DNA of 64,000 nt from Vibrio azureus (GTDB lineage Bacteria > Pseudomonadota > Gammaproteobacteria > Enterobacterales > Vibrionaceae): contig NZ_CP018617.1 in assembly GCF_002849855.1 (NCBI RefSeq), positions 434,001 through 498,000 of the forward strand, read 5' to 3'. Below are positions 37,468 through 46,281 of this stretch, one piece after another. The stretch's first letter is position 1. The number at the start of each line of letters is the position of its first letter. The notes below the pieces were generated by a model. It had not been told where the DNA came from, did no database searches, and saw only the letters and a program-made list of their open reading frames with translations. The translations under genes were made by a program, and so were the position numbers.

Positions 37468-40440
37468 ATGCTGTTAGCTACCGCAAACATTGGTCGTAAA
37501 TTGCTATTGTCTTATATGGCAATGGCAATGCTGGTGATGATTTCTGTATTGATCGGTGTCTCTGGCTTTTCTTTGGTGGCAAAAACAGAAAAAAATGTCG
37601 TCGATTCAGCGATACCGGCAATGATTGAAGCCCGTCAGGTTTCAGAGCTCAGTGCTCGGATCATCTCGTCAGTACAAATGTTATCGAGTGCACAAAATGA
37701 AAAGGAGCGACAAGAAGCAGGGCATAACCTCTTCGCACAACTTGAATTGCTCTTGTCTCATATTGAAGAGTTAGGAGATGAGTCTTTTGATCTGACCTTA
37801 GTGAAAGCATTAGAGAGAAATGTGCAAAATATTATTAATAATTTGGCAGAGCTTGGGATTTCTGTAGAACGTAAATTATGGCTAACTAAAGAAAAGTCGT
37901 CTTTTATCACTGAGATGAGAGCTCTCACCAAAGAGTTAGAGCAACTAACACGAACGCAGGTCCAAAATACATCGACCATTGCTGTTGCAAACGTAACCCA
38001 CATTTATGAGCTGTTGGATAAGAAAGACGAAGGGAAAATTTACAAAGCTTTGGATAACTTGGTTGAAGTCGATTTAGATTTAACCGAACGTTTGCATGAG
38101 TTGCATTTGCTTGCATATAAAATTCTTAATCAGATTGAGGAAGCCAGTACTTTAGAAAACGAACAACAAATCACGGCGGCACAAAAGCAGTTTGAAAAAA
38201 ACCTAAAAATTATGGAGAGACGGGCAATGGCCGTCGAAGATCCAACGCGTTCAGATCAAATGACGAAGATACTTTCTGAATTGAGTAAACGCCAGTTAGT
38301 TTTCGCGATTTTGAAACGACAATATGATAATGAAGCACAAGCTGATAACTTAATGCAGCAAACATTAACTCTATTTACAGAGTTAAATGATACGGTAAAT
38401 AAATTAGTCGATGACGCCAATGAAACCACATTAATTGCGGCAGATGAGTTAACGAATACATTGAAATTTGCCCAATGGTCGCTGACACTCATCTCTGTCA
38501 TTGGTTTGCTCATAGTCTTTCTAATTCTATGGAAAGTCGTTTATGTTTCAGTTATCAAGCGCTTAACAGAATATTCAGCTGCGTTACTTTCTGTGGCACG
38601 TGGTAACTTAGCGGTAGAGCTCGAAGTGACGGGGAATGACGAACTTGCCCATATGGGGCGTGCTATCATGACAGCCCGAAATACCGCTAAAGCCTTTAAA
38701 GTGCTGGCAGAGAGTGAAGCAAGAGCTAAGCGTGAATTACAAGAACATAAAGCCGCTTTGGAAGAGCTTATTGAACAACGAACTTCAGAGCTGAAATTGG
38801 CGAACCTTCGTTTAAATGAAGAGGTTCTGAATCATGCGAAAGCCCGAACGGCCGCCGAGCAAGCGAATCGTGCTAAATCTGCATTTTTGGCCACAATGAG
38901 TCACGAAATTAGAACCCCCATGAATGGAGTGCTTGGTACAGCACGTTTATTGATTGATTCAGGTTTGAATTCTATTCAAGAAAAGTATGCAGAGATTATT
39001 AATCGCAGTGGTACAAACTTGCTTGAGATATTAAATGACGTTTTGGATTATTCAAAAATTGAAGCAGGACATTTAGAAATTCGAAATCTGGGCTTCGATC
39101 TTCATCAAATGGTTGAAGATACCTATCAATTGATGGGTAGCAGAGCACAGGAAAAAAACTTAATGTTTACTTACCATATTGACGATAATGTCGGCCGATA
39201 CTGGAAAGGGGATGTCACACGATTAAGTCAAGTGCTGAATAATTTGGTTGGTAATGCGATCAAGTTTACCGAGCAAGGAAAAATAGGAATTCGTGTTCAG
39301 TTGAACCCCAACATTGATTCAGAAGTCCTTTTTGAAGTGATCGATACTGGAGTTGGTATTGCACAAATCGAGCAGAAAAACTTATTCGATCCATTCACTC
39401 AAGCCGAAGGTGGTCTTAACCAAATGGGAGGTACGGGGTTAGGTTTAGCCATCAGCCGACGGATAGTACAAGCGATTGGTGGAGAGCTAAATTTAGAGTC
39501 AGCTCAGGGAGTAGGAAGCCGTTTTTGGTTCTCTGTACCACTTGAAGAGAGTGAGCCAGTGGAAAGTGGTGTTACGATACACAGCAATGAGTTTATTCGT
39601 GCAAAAGTGCTGCTTATTGAGGATAACCCGATTAATCGTTTAGTCGCTGAGGGGTTCTTACTCAGTTTGAATCACGAAGTAATCATGGCTGAAAATGGTG
39701 CTCAAGCCGAAGAAATCATGAAAACGGAACCGTTTGATATTGCGCTTGTCGACATAAATCTACCTGATTGCAACGGTGCGGACTTAATCCACCGTTTAAG
39801 AGATATTGATTCAATGCGTGATGATATTGGCACGCGCTTGGCGATTCCAATGGTTGCTGTATCTGCTCAAGTATTTGCGGAAGAAGTCGAAAGCTATTTA
39901 AACTCTGGCTTTGACGGCTATTTACCGAAGCCAGTAGAGAAGGAAGCATTAGCCTCATTAATTTTTAGTATGTTAGAAGGTAAACCTCTGTTGTTACCTC
40001 AAGAGAAACTGTCTATGAACGAAGAAGAGAGCGTTGACTCTCCTCCGATACCGACAACACTTGGTAACGCATTAGGTAACACGGCGATGATGGAAGAAGT
40101 GAATATGTTGATCAACCCTGAAGTGGTTCAGGCGGATAGGCAAGTTCTGGGTCAAACGAAGATGCAGCACATTGTCGAGCTTTTTGAACAAACAAGTAGT
40201 GAAATCCTGGCAGACTTAGAGAAAATGGCAGCAAACAACGAACAACGCGCGATTAAGGATCTTGCACATAAGCTTAAGGGGAGTGCAGGTAGTTTAGGTT
40301 TGCAGGCCTTAATGGATTGTTGCCAGCATATAGAAGCTGCCGATGACCCTCTGGCAGTCTATATAGAAACCAAAAAGAATTTGCGTGAGCTTTTTGAGCA
40401 ATCGTTAGTTGCAATCAAAGATTTGTTAAGGCCACAGTGA
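37468..40440 (+). CDS. torS: Hybrid sensor kinase TorS
   Basis: A 990-residue tripartite kinase. An N-terminal helix and a second at residues ~335-357 flank a helical periplasmic sensor; a HAMP and coiled coil lead to the kinase core with phospho-accepting His479 in ATMSHEIRTPMNG, and N, G1 and G2 boxes (LVGNAIKFTE, DTGVGIA, GGTGLGLAI). A receiver domain has Asp762 in LVDINLPD, and a C-terminal HPt domain has His934 in AHKLKGSAGS. This is the TorS relay H-D-H to the regulator TorR, which lies elsewhere. Confidence 0.95.
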   Translation: MLLATANIGRKLLLSYMAMAMLVMISVLIGVSGFSLVAKTEKNVVDSAIPAMIEARQVSELSARIISSVQMLSSAQNEKERQEAGHNLFAQLELLLSHIEELGDESFDLTLVKALERNVQNIINNLAELGISVERKLWLTKEKSSFITEMRALTKELEQLTRTQVQNTSTIAVANVTHIYELLDKKDEGKIYKALDNLVEVDLDLTERLHELHLLAYKILNQIEEASTLENEQQITAAQKQFEKNLKIMERRAMAVEDPTRSDQMTKILSELSKRQLVFAILKRQYDNEAQADNLMQQTLTLFTELNDTVNKLVDDANETTLIAADELTNTLKFAQWSLTLISVIGLLIVFLILWKVVYVSVIKRLTEYSAALLSVARGNLAVELEVTGNDELAHMGRAIMTARNTAKAFKVLAESEARAKRELQEHKAALEELIEQRTSELKLANLRLNEEVLNHAKARTAAEQANRAKSAFLATMSHEIRTPMNGVLGTARLLIDSGLNSIQEKYAEIINRSGTNLLEILNDVLDYSKIEAGHLEIRNLGFDLHQMVEDTYQLMGSRAQEKNLMFTYHIDDNVGRYWKGDVTRLSQVLNNLVGNAIKFTEQGKIGIRVQLNPNIDSEVLFEVIDTGVGIAQIEQKNLFDPFTQAEGGLNQMGGTGLGLAISRRIVQAIGGELNLESAQGVGSRFWFSVPLEESEPVESGVTIHSNEFIRAKVLLIEDNPINRLVAEGFLLSLNHEVIMAENGAQAEEIMKTEPFDIALVDINLPDCNGADLIHRLRDIDSMRDDIGTRLAIPMVAVSAQVFAEEVESYLNSGFDGYLPKPVEKEALASLIFSMLEGKPLLLPQEKLSMNEEESVDSPPIPTTLGNALGNTAMMEEVNMLINPEVVQADRQVLGQTKMQHIVELFEQTSSEILADLEKMAANNEQRAIKDLAHKLKGSAGSLGLQALMDCCQHIEAADDPLAVYIETKKNLRELFEQSLVAIKDLLRPQ

Positions 40441-40442
40441 AC

Positions 40443-40503
40443 ATATACCCAAGCATATTGAAGTTACTAGGGTATAAAGCCTCCAGCACCAGTCCGGAGG
40501 CTT
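40443..40503 (+). terminator. Vibrio palindrome and hairpin after torS
   Basis: A copy of the TATACCCAAG element (40445-40475) runs into the hairpin AAGCCTCC (40477-40484) / GGAGGCTT (40496-40503). It ends torS and probably the convergent 63-residue gene. Confidence 0.75.
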
Positions 40504-40507
40504 ATGT

Positions 40508-40699
40508 TTATTTGGTCGTTTCTCTTTGCCACTCGAACTGAGTGTTGATGGCATAAGGAGCATCCTCAAATGGATGTTCAAGCCTGCCACGTAAGTATTC
40601 GAGTTGGTGCTCTAAAAGATTGACCGTGTCGTAATCATTTTCAGAACAGGCAACAAACAGCTGTTGTTCCAGAACTGAGATAGTGTCTCGGATACTCAT
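40508..40699 (-). CDS. Small conserved-looking hypothetical protein
   Basis: A 63-residue soluble protein (MSIRDTISVLEQQLFVACSE...), predicted as a helical hairpin with an acidic, leucine-rich first part, then HPFEDAPYAINTQFEWQRET. GGGGGTTCTC precedes the ATG. No family recognised. It lies between torS and the nuclease gene on the minus strand. Confidence 0.6.
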   Translation of the reverse strand: MSIRDTISVLEQQLFVACSENDYDTVNLLEHQLEYLRGRLEHPFEDAPYAINTQFEWQRETTK

Positions 40700-40806
40700 G
40701 AGAACCCCCTTTGATCATAATGATTCTCATCAGGAGTATAGAACCTCACATGGCGTCGTGTAGGGCAGGTTTTTACAATATTAATAAATGTGATCTTAAT
40801 CTATTT

Positions 40807-42444
40807 TTAGCTAGAAACAGATGATTCAATTGCTTTGTTTGACACATAACATACTGAAAAATTAAGGTTTAAACGATTAAAAATACTGATCCAACGCCAC
40901 TGATTGTCTTGGAGTTTATCGCCTGGGCCTTTGACTTCAATCCACTTAAACTCTCCATTCTTAAATGCAATTAAATCAGGCATACCATTGCGGTAAATTT
41001 TTAAATCACTGAGTTGAATCTTAAAAATTGCCACCAGCTTGTCACTGGGTATATGTGATAAAGCAAGTTCAATAAGCTCACGGGTTAGGCATGACCATTG
41101 GACAAGTGGATTACTGATGCCATGTTTTAGAGTGAAAGTTTCCAGTAAATGCTCTGTCTGATGTTGATAAACATTATTGAGTGCTTGTTCAATTAAAGTT
41201 GTTCGGTTTGCGGTAAAACTTGGATGATAGAAATCCAGTGGCCGAGTTTGGTAAGCATTAATAAATGCCCCCTCGACGGCAGAGTAGATCGCCTCCCAAA
41301 TGGTTAAACCCAGTAAACCATTTAAGAGTGAATTCTCGGTATAAAACACCGTCCACCCTAAATGTTCATACTGTTCTTTAACTGCAAATTCAACACGTTG
41401 CTGTGATAAATCTAATTCCATATATTCGGAATGAAAAACCGGTTTGCTGTAGCTTAATTTGGCTAACCCCTGTTTACGTCGAACGCGTTGTTCCAGCTTT
41501 TGTGCGACTTCAAGCTCGGAGATGTTCACTGGGTTCTGGAGCATGGCACTGACTACATCAGCCAACTGCTGATTCTGTTCTAATTTGTCATAAATACGAG
41601 CTTGACGTTCCCGACTTGGAGGCAGTGAGGTTTGGTTGAACAAAGCTAATGCAGTGTCAAAGTTATTCAATCGTTCATAGTCACGAGCAATATCATTGAG
41701 TAAATGTTCTCTTTTACGATCTAAATAGTGATGTCCGATAGAAGCGGGTAGAGCACTGACAAGCTGATCAAGGTTGGTGACCTGTTTTCGATCAAGCTGA
41801 GTATAAAGATCAGATAAGGCGCTGAGTTCGATGAGCTGATTGACCTGTTTTCGCTGGTCAAAAAATCGCAGCGATTTACTCAAAGGATAGTTTTCAAAGC
41901 GATGAACACCAAGATCACTTAAAACAAACTGGCTGAGGTCCTGTCGTGCATTGGCGAAAAATAATGCTAAAAGTACCTCAATGATATGGGCGGAGTTCAA
42001 TTTAATGATCGTGAAATTGAGAACAGAAAATTGATCAAAAGTCTCCTTACTCAGGCTGTCAACGAGCTCCTTTTTTTTGAGTAATTTTGAACAGTTTGGA
42101 AAAACAGCTAGCGCCTCTGGTTTCGTTAATAGCTGAGATGCAAGCTCTTGATTTGATAGAACAGGCGATAGTTCGATTAACTTGAAACTCTCAAGAGTAA
42201 GCAAACAAGCTGGAATGTCTTCAATTTCGTTGTAGTTCAGTTTATCACTACGAAATAAGTCCCCTTTTCGGCTGTACAAACGAACCAAAAGACATTGAGC
42301 TGAGTGGGGGAGCTGATGAAAAGATGAAAGCCATTGCTGTTCTTCAGTTGTCAATAGATCCTGATACCAACTTTCAGCATGATGAATTAATTTACAGAAG
42401 TTTTTAAGATAGTAATCAGGAGCAAGTTCATTGATGTCATTCAT
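40807..42444 (-). CDS. FAN1-like VRR-NUC endonuclease
   Basis: A 545-residue protein. The C-terminal VRR-NUC domain has the PD-(D/E)XK catalytic signature GMPDLIAF followed by WIEVKGPGDKLQDNQWRWI (about residues 485-525), and the middle is a helical region with tetratricopeptide-like repeats (NNFDTALALFNQTSLPPSRE). This matches bacterial FAN1, a structure-selective 5' flap nuclease that unhooks interstrand DNA cross-links. I start at the ATG at 42444, with no strong ribosome site; a TTG two codons earlier is also open. The start lies ten bases beyond a duplicated terminator that ends the toxin-like operon. Confidence 0.88.
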   Translation of the reverse strand: MNDINELAPDYYLKNFCKLIHHAESWYQDLLTTEEQQWLSSFHQLPHSAQCLLVRLYSRKGDLFRSDKLNYNEIEDIPACLLTLESFKLIELSPVLSNQELASQLLTKPEALAVFPNCSKLLKKKELVDSLSKETFDQFSVLNFTIIKLNSAHIIEVLLALFFANARQDLSQFVLSDLGVHRFENYPLSKSLRFFDQRKQVNQLIELSALSDLYTQLDRKQVTNLDQLVSALPASIGHHYLDRKREHLLNDIARDYERLNNFDTALALFNQTSLPPSRERQARIYDKLEQNQQLADVVSAMLQNPVNISELEVAQKLEQRVRRKQGLAKLSYSKPVFHSEYMELDLSQQRVEFAVKEQYEHLGWTVFYTENSLLNGLLGLTIWEAIYSAVEGAFINAYQTRPLDFYHPSFTANRTTLIEQALNNVYQHQTEHLLETFTLKHGISNPLVQWSCLTRELIELALSHIPSDKLVAIFKIQLSDLKIYRNGMPDLIAFKNGEFKWIEVKGPGDKLQDNQWRWISIFNRLNLNFSVCYVSNKAIESSVSS

Positions 42445-42453
42445 AGGCAAACG

Positions 42454-42528
42454 AAAAGCTTAACACACCGGAGCAGGTTAAGCTTTTTATTTATCAAATC
42501 AATGCCTATTGGAAAGATTTTGAAAATT
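42454..42528 (-). repeat. Direct repeat, copy 1: terminator of the toxin-like operon
   Basis: On the minus strand a hairpin with stem AAAAGCTTAAC/GTTAAGCTTTT and T-tail. It and the ~40 bases before it are about 85% identical to 48054-48127. Both copies lie directly downstream of a minus-strand gene. This copy separates the third toxin-like gene from the nuclease gene. Confidence 0.85.
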
Positions 42529-42560
42529 TGTGGTGCTTGTCAAAGCTGACAAGAGCAGGG

Positions 42561-44921
42561 TTAATTTTTTCTCCAAGGAGTAGTAATACTGCTTCCTTTC
42601 AGTGATATCTTAATGTTTGTGACTTTGCTCAGATCGATATCCTCATGATTCTTAAGCTTAATGGTCCAATTTGACATTAAACTGGGCTTAAAAGTGTAAC
42701 TCTTAAATTCTTCTTCTAAGTTACCATCCTGATTAATATTATGAATGTCTCCGTCTTTTTCGTATGAGAAGAATTTGTTAATTAATGTGCCATTGAATAC
42801 AAATTCCTTACCTTTATATAGATCGGTAAACTGTCCGGTGTGTGAAATTTGAAATTTGTAAAGTGTATCTGGCAAATCAGAGCCAATAAGCTCGACACCA
42901 AAAGTTTCTAGGCGGATTCTGTTTTCACCCTCAAAAAAACCAGTACCAAAGCTTGTATAGTTATCAGGGCTAATACTAATTGAAAATTGCCCAGTTTCTC
43001 TAAGGCTCTTTATAGCATCAGCGTCATTTAAATCGAAACTATTTCTGAATACTTGAGCATATTCTGACAAACTAGACATATAGTCATTAAATTGCTCCTG
43101 CATCGTAACTCTATCTTGGCTATATTCAAGGTAACTTGCATTGAGTTTAGGTGTGACTTTACTGTTTTCAAAGGTTGTGTATTTGTATGCTGCATTGTAG
43201 TTTAACTGCGCAGAGTACAAAGGTCTTTTGAAAAAGTTGTAGCTTCTTAGCAAGTATTGTTCTACTTCAAGCATCGCCTCTTCATCAGACTCAAGGCTAT
43301 CGATAAGAGCCGAGATACGATCAATGTCTTCTAAGATCACCGTCTTCTCTAGTTCGAGTTCGATGACGCGTGAGCTCATCTGAATCATCGCAAGTTGTGT
43401 TCCACTAATTGCTGATCCCCAAGTCATAAGTTTTTCTAAAGCTGCGCGGTATGCACTTGTGCCTCTGATACCAAGTTTTTCAGCAGCCCCGAGTTGAACC
43501 GCAATATCTTGTTTGGTCAGATCCCATGTAATCGAAGAAGATTCAAGCTCAGGTATCGTGAGATTAATCTCATTCATCTGTTCACGAAGATCAGCATTAA
43601 ATACATGGTCTTTTACCAATTGGAGAATCTTATTAATGGTGTCAGCCATTTTTTTTATGTTGGCGATATTATCAGCAAGCTTCTTTAAGTTTTTAGCATT
43701 GAACACCGTATCTTGCACTTTGTCTGCCATGTCAGCTGCAGAATCAGCGACCTCGCCAACGTTACCTGTATAAGCAGAAATTATCCCAGTCGCTAGATCA
43801 GAAATGATTGAAAAACAGTCAAAAACAGAGGTCCACACAACCGTTTGAGTATAAAGTTCGATACCTTCACGAAAACCATTCGCGGTTTCATTGACATAGT
43901 CTTGCTGCTTCTCAAACTCGATTGTACGATCATCAATAACTTGCTGATAAGCTTCAATTTTCTTGTTTTGATTATCAATAATACCTTGCTGTGCAGTGAG
44001 AGCACTTTCTAGATGCTCAAGCATTAATTTAGCAGACTGTTTGCGAGCGGCTAAATCTTTGCTTTGGTCTTCAAATTGATCATATTCACTTTGATAAGCA
44101 TTCATAGCCGATAACAAAGTGCCGTATGATTGAGAATAGACATCCATGTTTAAATTCGGCAGGTAATCACCAGACTTTTGATTTGCAGTAACAAAAATAG
44201 CCATTGATTTCAAAGATTGAAATAAGTTTGTAAAATCCTGATTTTTCTCAAGCAAACCTTGCGATTGTCCAAGTGCTTTGGAATACCAATTCAGCATCTC
44301 TAGACTAAGATTCGAATCTTGATCGAAAATAGATGCTCCGGTATCAAATGCTTGGTCAAATAAAAATGTTTTCTTGTTATGAATTGCGTCAATAAATGCT
44401 ACTAAGTTTAGATCGTCATTCTGCTCAAAATGAGTTAAACCACCAGAGAATTGTACAAACCTAACTTTATGACCGAGGGTTGTATCGATTTTTTTTACAT
44501 CACCATCAGTTAAAAGGTGAATGTCAGTTTCAACTTTATCAGCTATTAAATAGAATAATCCTGAATCGTTCTTATCTATCGATAAGTTCATATGATCAGA
44601 ACCAATAATTCTTCTAGCCATTATTTTTAATGAAAGATCGGAAATATTAGCGAGAATAGGGTCATCGATATTAATTGTATCAGCAATGATCGTAATACCA
44701 CTATAGTCTGATGAGCTGTTGAGCAGTTTGTTTATTTCATTTGAGTCAACATACATACCTTGAAGAGTCGCAGAGTTATATTCTTCCTCGAGAATAGAAT
44801 TGGCATAATCAGAAGGAAAGTATTCAGGCTCTTGAAGGTTATAGAAGTCTGTCCAAGTATTTGCAAACGAAAACCCACTTGATAAAGCGAGTGATAGAGC
44901 AATGAGGTTTTTTTTAAACAT
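42561..44921 (-). CDS. Large exported pore-forming-toxin-like protein (component C)
   Basis: A 786-residue exported protein with a Sec signal (LIALSLALSSGFSFA). Residues ~75-135 contain beta-solenoid-like rungs (GITIIADTINI, LSLKIMARRIIGS, LFYLIADKVET). Residues ~275-560 are helical, with coiled coils at ~285-345 and ~505-560 and a hydrophobic segment WTSVFDCFSIISDLATGIIS at ~363-382. Residues ~640-786 are beta-rich and end in NWTIKLKNHEDIDLSKV plus a final strand, which recalls the C-terminal sandwich of Tc-toxin A subunits. I recognise no named family with confidence. It is the last gene of a three-gene operon after the two XaxA-like genes, 77 bases from component B with a hairpin between. 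Confidence 0.7.
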   Translation of the reverse strand: MFKKNLIALSLALSSGFSFANTWTDFYNLQEPEYFPSDYANSILEEEYNSATLQGMYVDSNEINKLLNSSSDYSGITIIADTINIDDPILANISDLSLKIMARRIIGSDHMNLSIDKNDSGLFYLIADKVETDIHLLTDGDVKKIDTTLGHKVRFVQFSGGLTHFEQNDDLNLVAFIDAIHNKKTFLFDQAFDTGASIFDQDSNLSLEMLNWYSKALGQSQGLLEKNQDFTNLFQSLKSMAIFVTANQKSGDYLPNLNMDVYSQSYGTLLSAMNAYQSEYDQFEDQSKDLAARKQSAKLMLEHLESALTAQQGIIDNQNKKIEAYQQVIDDRTIEFEKQQDYVNETANGFREGIELYTQTVVWTSVFDCFSIISDLATGIISAYTGNVGEVADSAADMADKVQDTVFNAKNLKKLADNIANIKKMADTINKILQLVKDHVFNADLREQMNEINLTIPELESSSITWDLTKQDIAVQLGAAEKLGIRGTSAYRAALEKLMTWGSAISGTQLAMIQMSSRVIELELEKTVILEDIDRISALIDSLESDEEAMLEVEQYLLRSYNFFKRPLYSAQLNYNAAYKYTTFENSKVTPKLNASYLEYSQDRVTMQEQFNDYMSSLSEYAQVFRNSFDLNDADAIKSLRETGQFSISISPDNYTSFGTGFFEGENRIRLETFGVELIGSDLPDTLYKFQISHTGQFTDLYKGKEFVFNGTLINKFFSYEKDGDIHNINQDGNLEEEFKSYTFKPSLMSNWTIKLKNHEDIDLSKVTNIKISLKGSSITTPWRKN

Positions 44922-44965
44922 AGTATGTCTGTGCCAGTAAAAAAGAAGTTTTAAATGGGTTTGGA

Positions 44966-44989
44966 AACCACCGCTGAATGACGGTGGTT
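44966..44989 (-). promoter_or_regulatory. Intercistronic hairpin between components B and C
   Basis: AACCACCG and CGGTGGTT pair around eight bases in the 77-base gap. On the minus strand it is followed by TTTCC, too short for full termination. It may act as an attenuator or message stabiliser that sets subunit ratio. Confidence 0.55.
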
Positions 44990-44998
44990 GATAATGGT

Positions 44999-46270
44999 TT
45001 ATTTAAAGCTATGTGCACTTTGCTCGGTGATATATGCATTCTTGTTCCATGCATCTGCAGAATCACCAATTTTCTGCCATTTCTTAACGATTTTACTAAC
45101 AGCGCCACTGGTACCAAATGCTGCAGATATCATATCATCTCCATTTATAACTTGTTCAGTTGTTATACTTTCAATATCAACGAGAACAAACTCCAGTTGG
45201 TTAGAAATATCATGCCAAGCACCTTTCAATTTAGACAGTGAGTTAAGAGCATCTGCAATTGAACCTTTGGTATCTGTGATATTTTTTGTTGCCAGTTTCC
45301 AAGAAGAATAAACGGCACTTGTATGGTCATACTCTTTGCTCAAATCTTCGATTTCTTGCTTCTTAGCATCAAGTTTTGCTTTCAGCTGGAGTGCTTCGGC
45401 AGTTCCGGCAGCGGCGGTACTAATTGCAGCAATCGTTCCCAGAGGGAATATCCAACCATAAGTTGGAGTTGTTGCAGAGACTTTCACCCAATGTGCGTAT
45501 TCTTCGTTCAACTGATCTTTTTCAACGATAAGTCGGTCAATATTCGCTTGAATAGCTGAACCATCGTTTAAAAGAAGCTCGGCATTATTATCCTCAATAA
45601 TTTTAAGTTTCGATTGTTCTTTATCTAAAATGAGAATAAAGTTGGTTAACTCATCGTCGAGTTTTTTTGCGTCATCTGAGTAAGAGGTGACTTGTTCATT
45701 CAATCTTTCAACTTTTTTAGTGATCGCTGATTTAAGGCTTTCAAATTGAGCCTGATCATCATTCAATGCCGCTTCAATGAAATATTGAGTTAAAACTTGT
45801 AGCCCTTCGGCATCAGTAACGACATCGAGACTATAATTTGACAGTTGAGATGATAGATCAACCATTTGTTCACGATAGCCATTAGGGGCTAGCCATTTAT
45901 TCCCAATATCATAGATATCTCTGTAGCTGGCTAATAAATCGACATAAGTGCCATCAAATTCAAGATCATCCGTCATTTTAAACTGACTTCTCATATCATG
46001 TTCAGTAACAGGCAATGAGAGTGCAGTCTTACCGAAAAGCTGAATTTTATACCACTCTTCAGAGGTCAAAATATATTCATCATCTTCCATAAAAACAGAT
46101 GGGTCGCCAAAGATATTACCATCGCTATCAATAGAAGCTAAATGATTGCTTGTAACACTATTTTTATTAAAGTAAATGTTTTCTATATTACTTGTATTTG
46201 AGGCTATCGCATTAGTCTGAAGTCCTAGAGCGATCAATAAACATAAAGCTTTTGGTTTGTTAAATTTCAT
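44999..46270 (-). CDS. XaxA/MakA-like alpha-pore-forming toxin paralogue (component B)
   Basis: A 423-residue exported protein with a Sec signal (KALCLLIALGLQTNAIAS, cleaved near residue 24). After it comes the family-like motif LTSEEWYKIQ...SLPVT (68-89), long coiled coils (~175-262 and ~292-350) and between them a hydrophobic hairpin tip, TTPTYGWIFPLGTIAAISTAAAG, at 268-289. This is the layout of tail-and-head alpha-pore formers such as XaxA/YaxA and MakA, in which the tip enters the membrane. It aligns with component A in both the LT..W motif and the tip, so they are paralogues. I start at the ATG at 46270 with GGAG seven bases before; an ATG at 46282 overlaps the previous stop by one base. 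Confidence 0.75.
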   Translation of the reverse strand: MKFNKPKALCLLIALGLQTNAIASNTSNIENIYFNKNSVTSNHLASIDSDGNIFGDPSVFMEDDEYILTSEEWYKIQLFGKTALSLPVTEHDMRSQFKMTDDLEFDGTYVDLLASYRDIYDIGNKWLAPNGYREQMVDLSSQLSNYSLDVVTDAEGLQVLTQYFIEAALNDDQAQFESLKSAITKKVERLNEQVTSYSDDAKKLDDELTNFILILDKEQSKLKIIEDNNAELLLNDGSAIQANIDRLIVEKDQLNEEYAHWVKVSATTPTYGWIFPLGTIAAISTAAAGTAEALQLKAKLDAKKQEIEDLSKEYDHTSAVYSSWKLATKNITDTKGSIADALNSLSKLKGAWHDISNQLEFVLVDIESITTEQVINGDDMISAAFGTSGAVSKIVKKWQKIGDSADAWNKNAYITEQSAHSFK

Positions 46271-46281
46271 AATAATCTCCA

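Noticed and set aside
44914..45117. 67-residue minus-strand frame at the B/C junction
   Set aside because: It overlaps the end of component B in another frame and contains the hairpin; no ribosome site.
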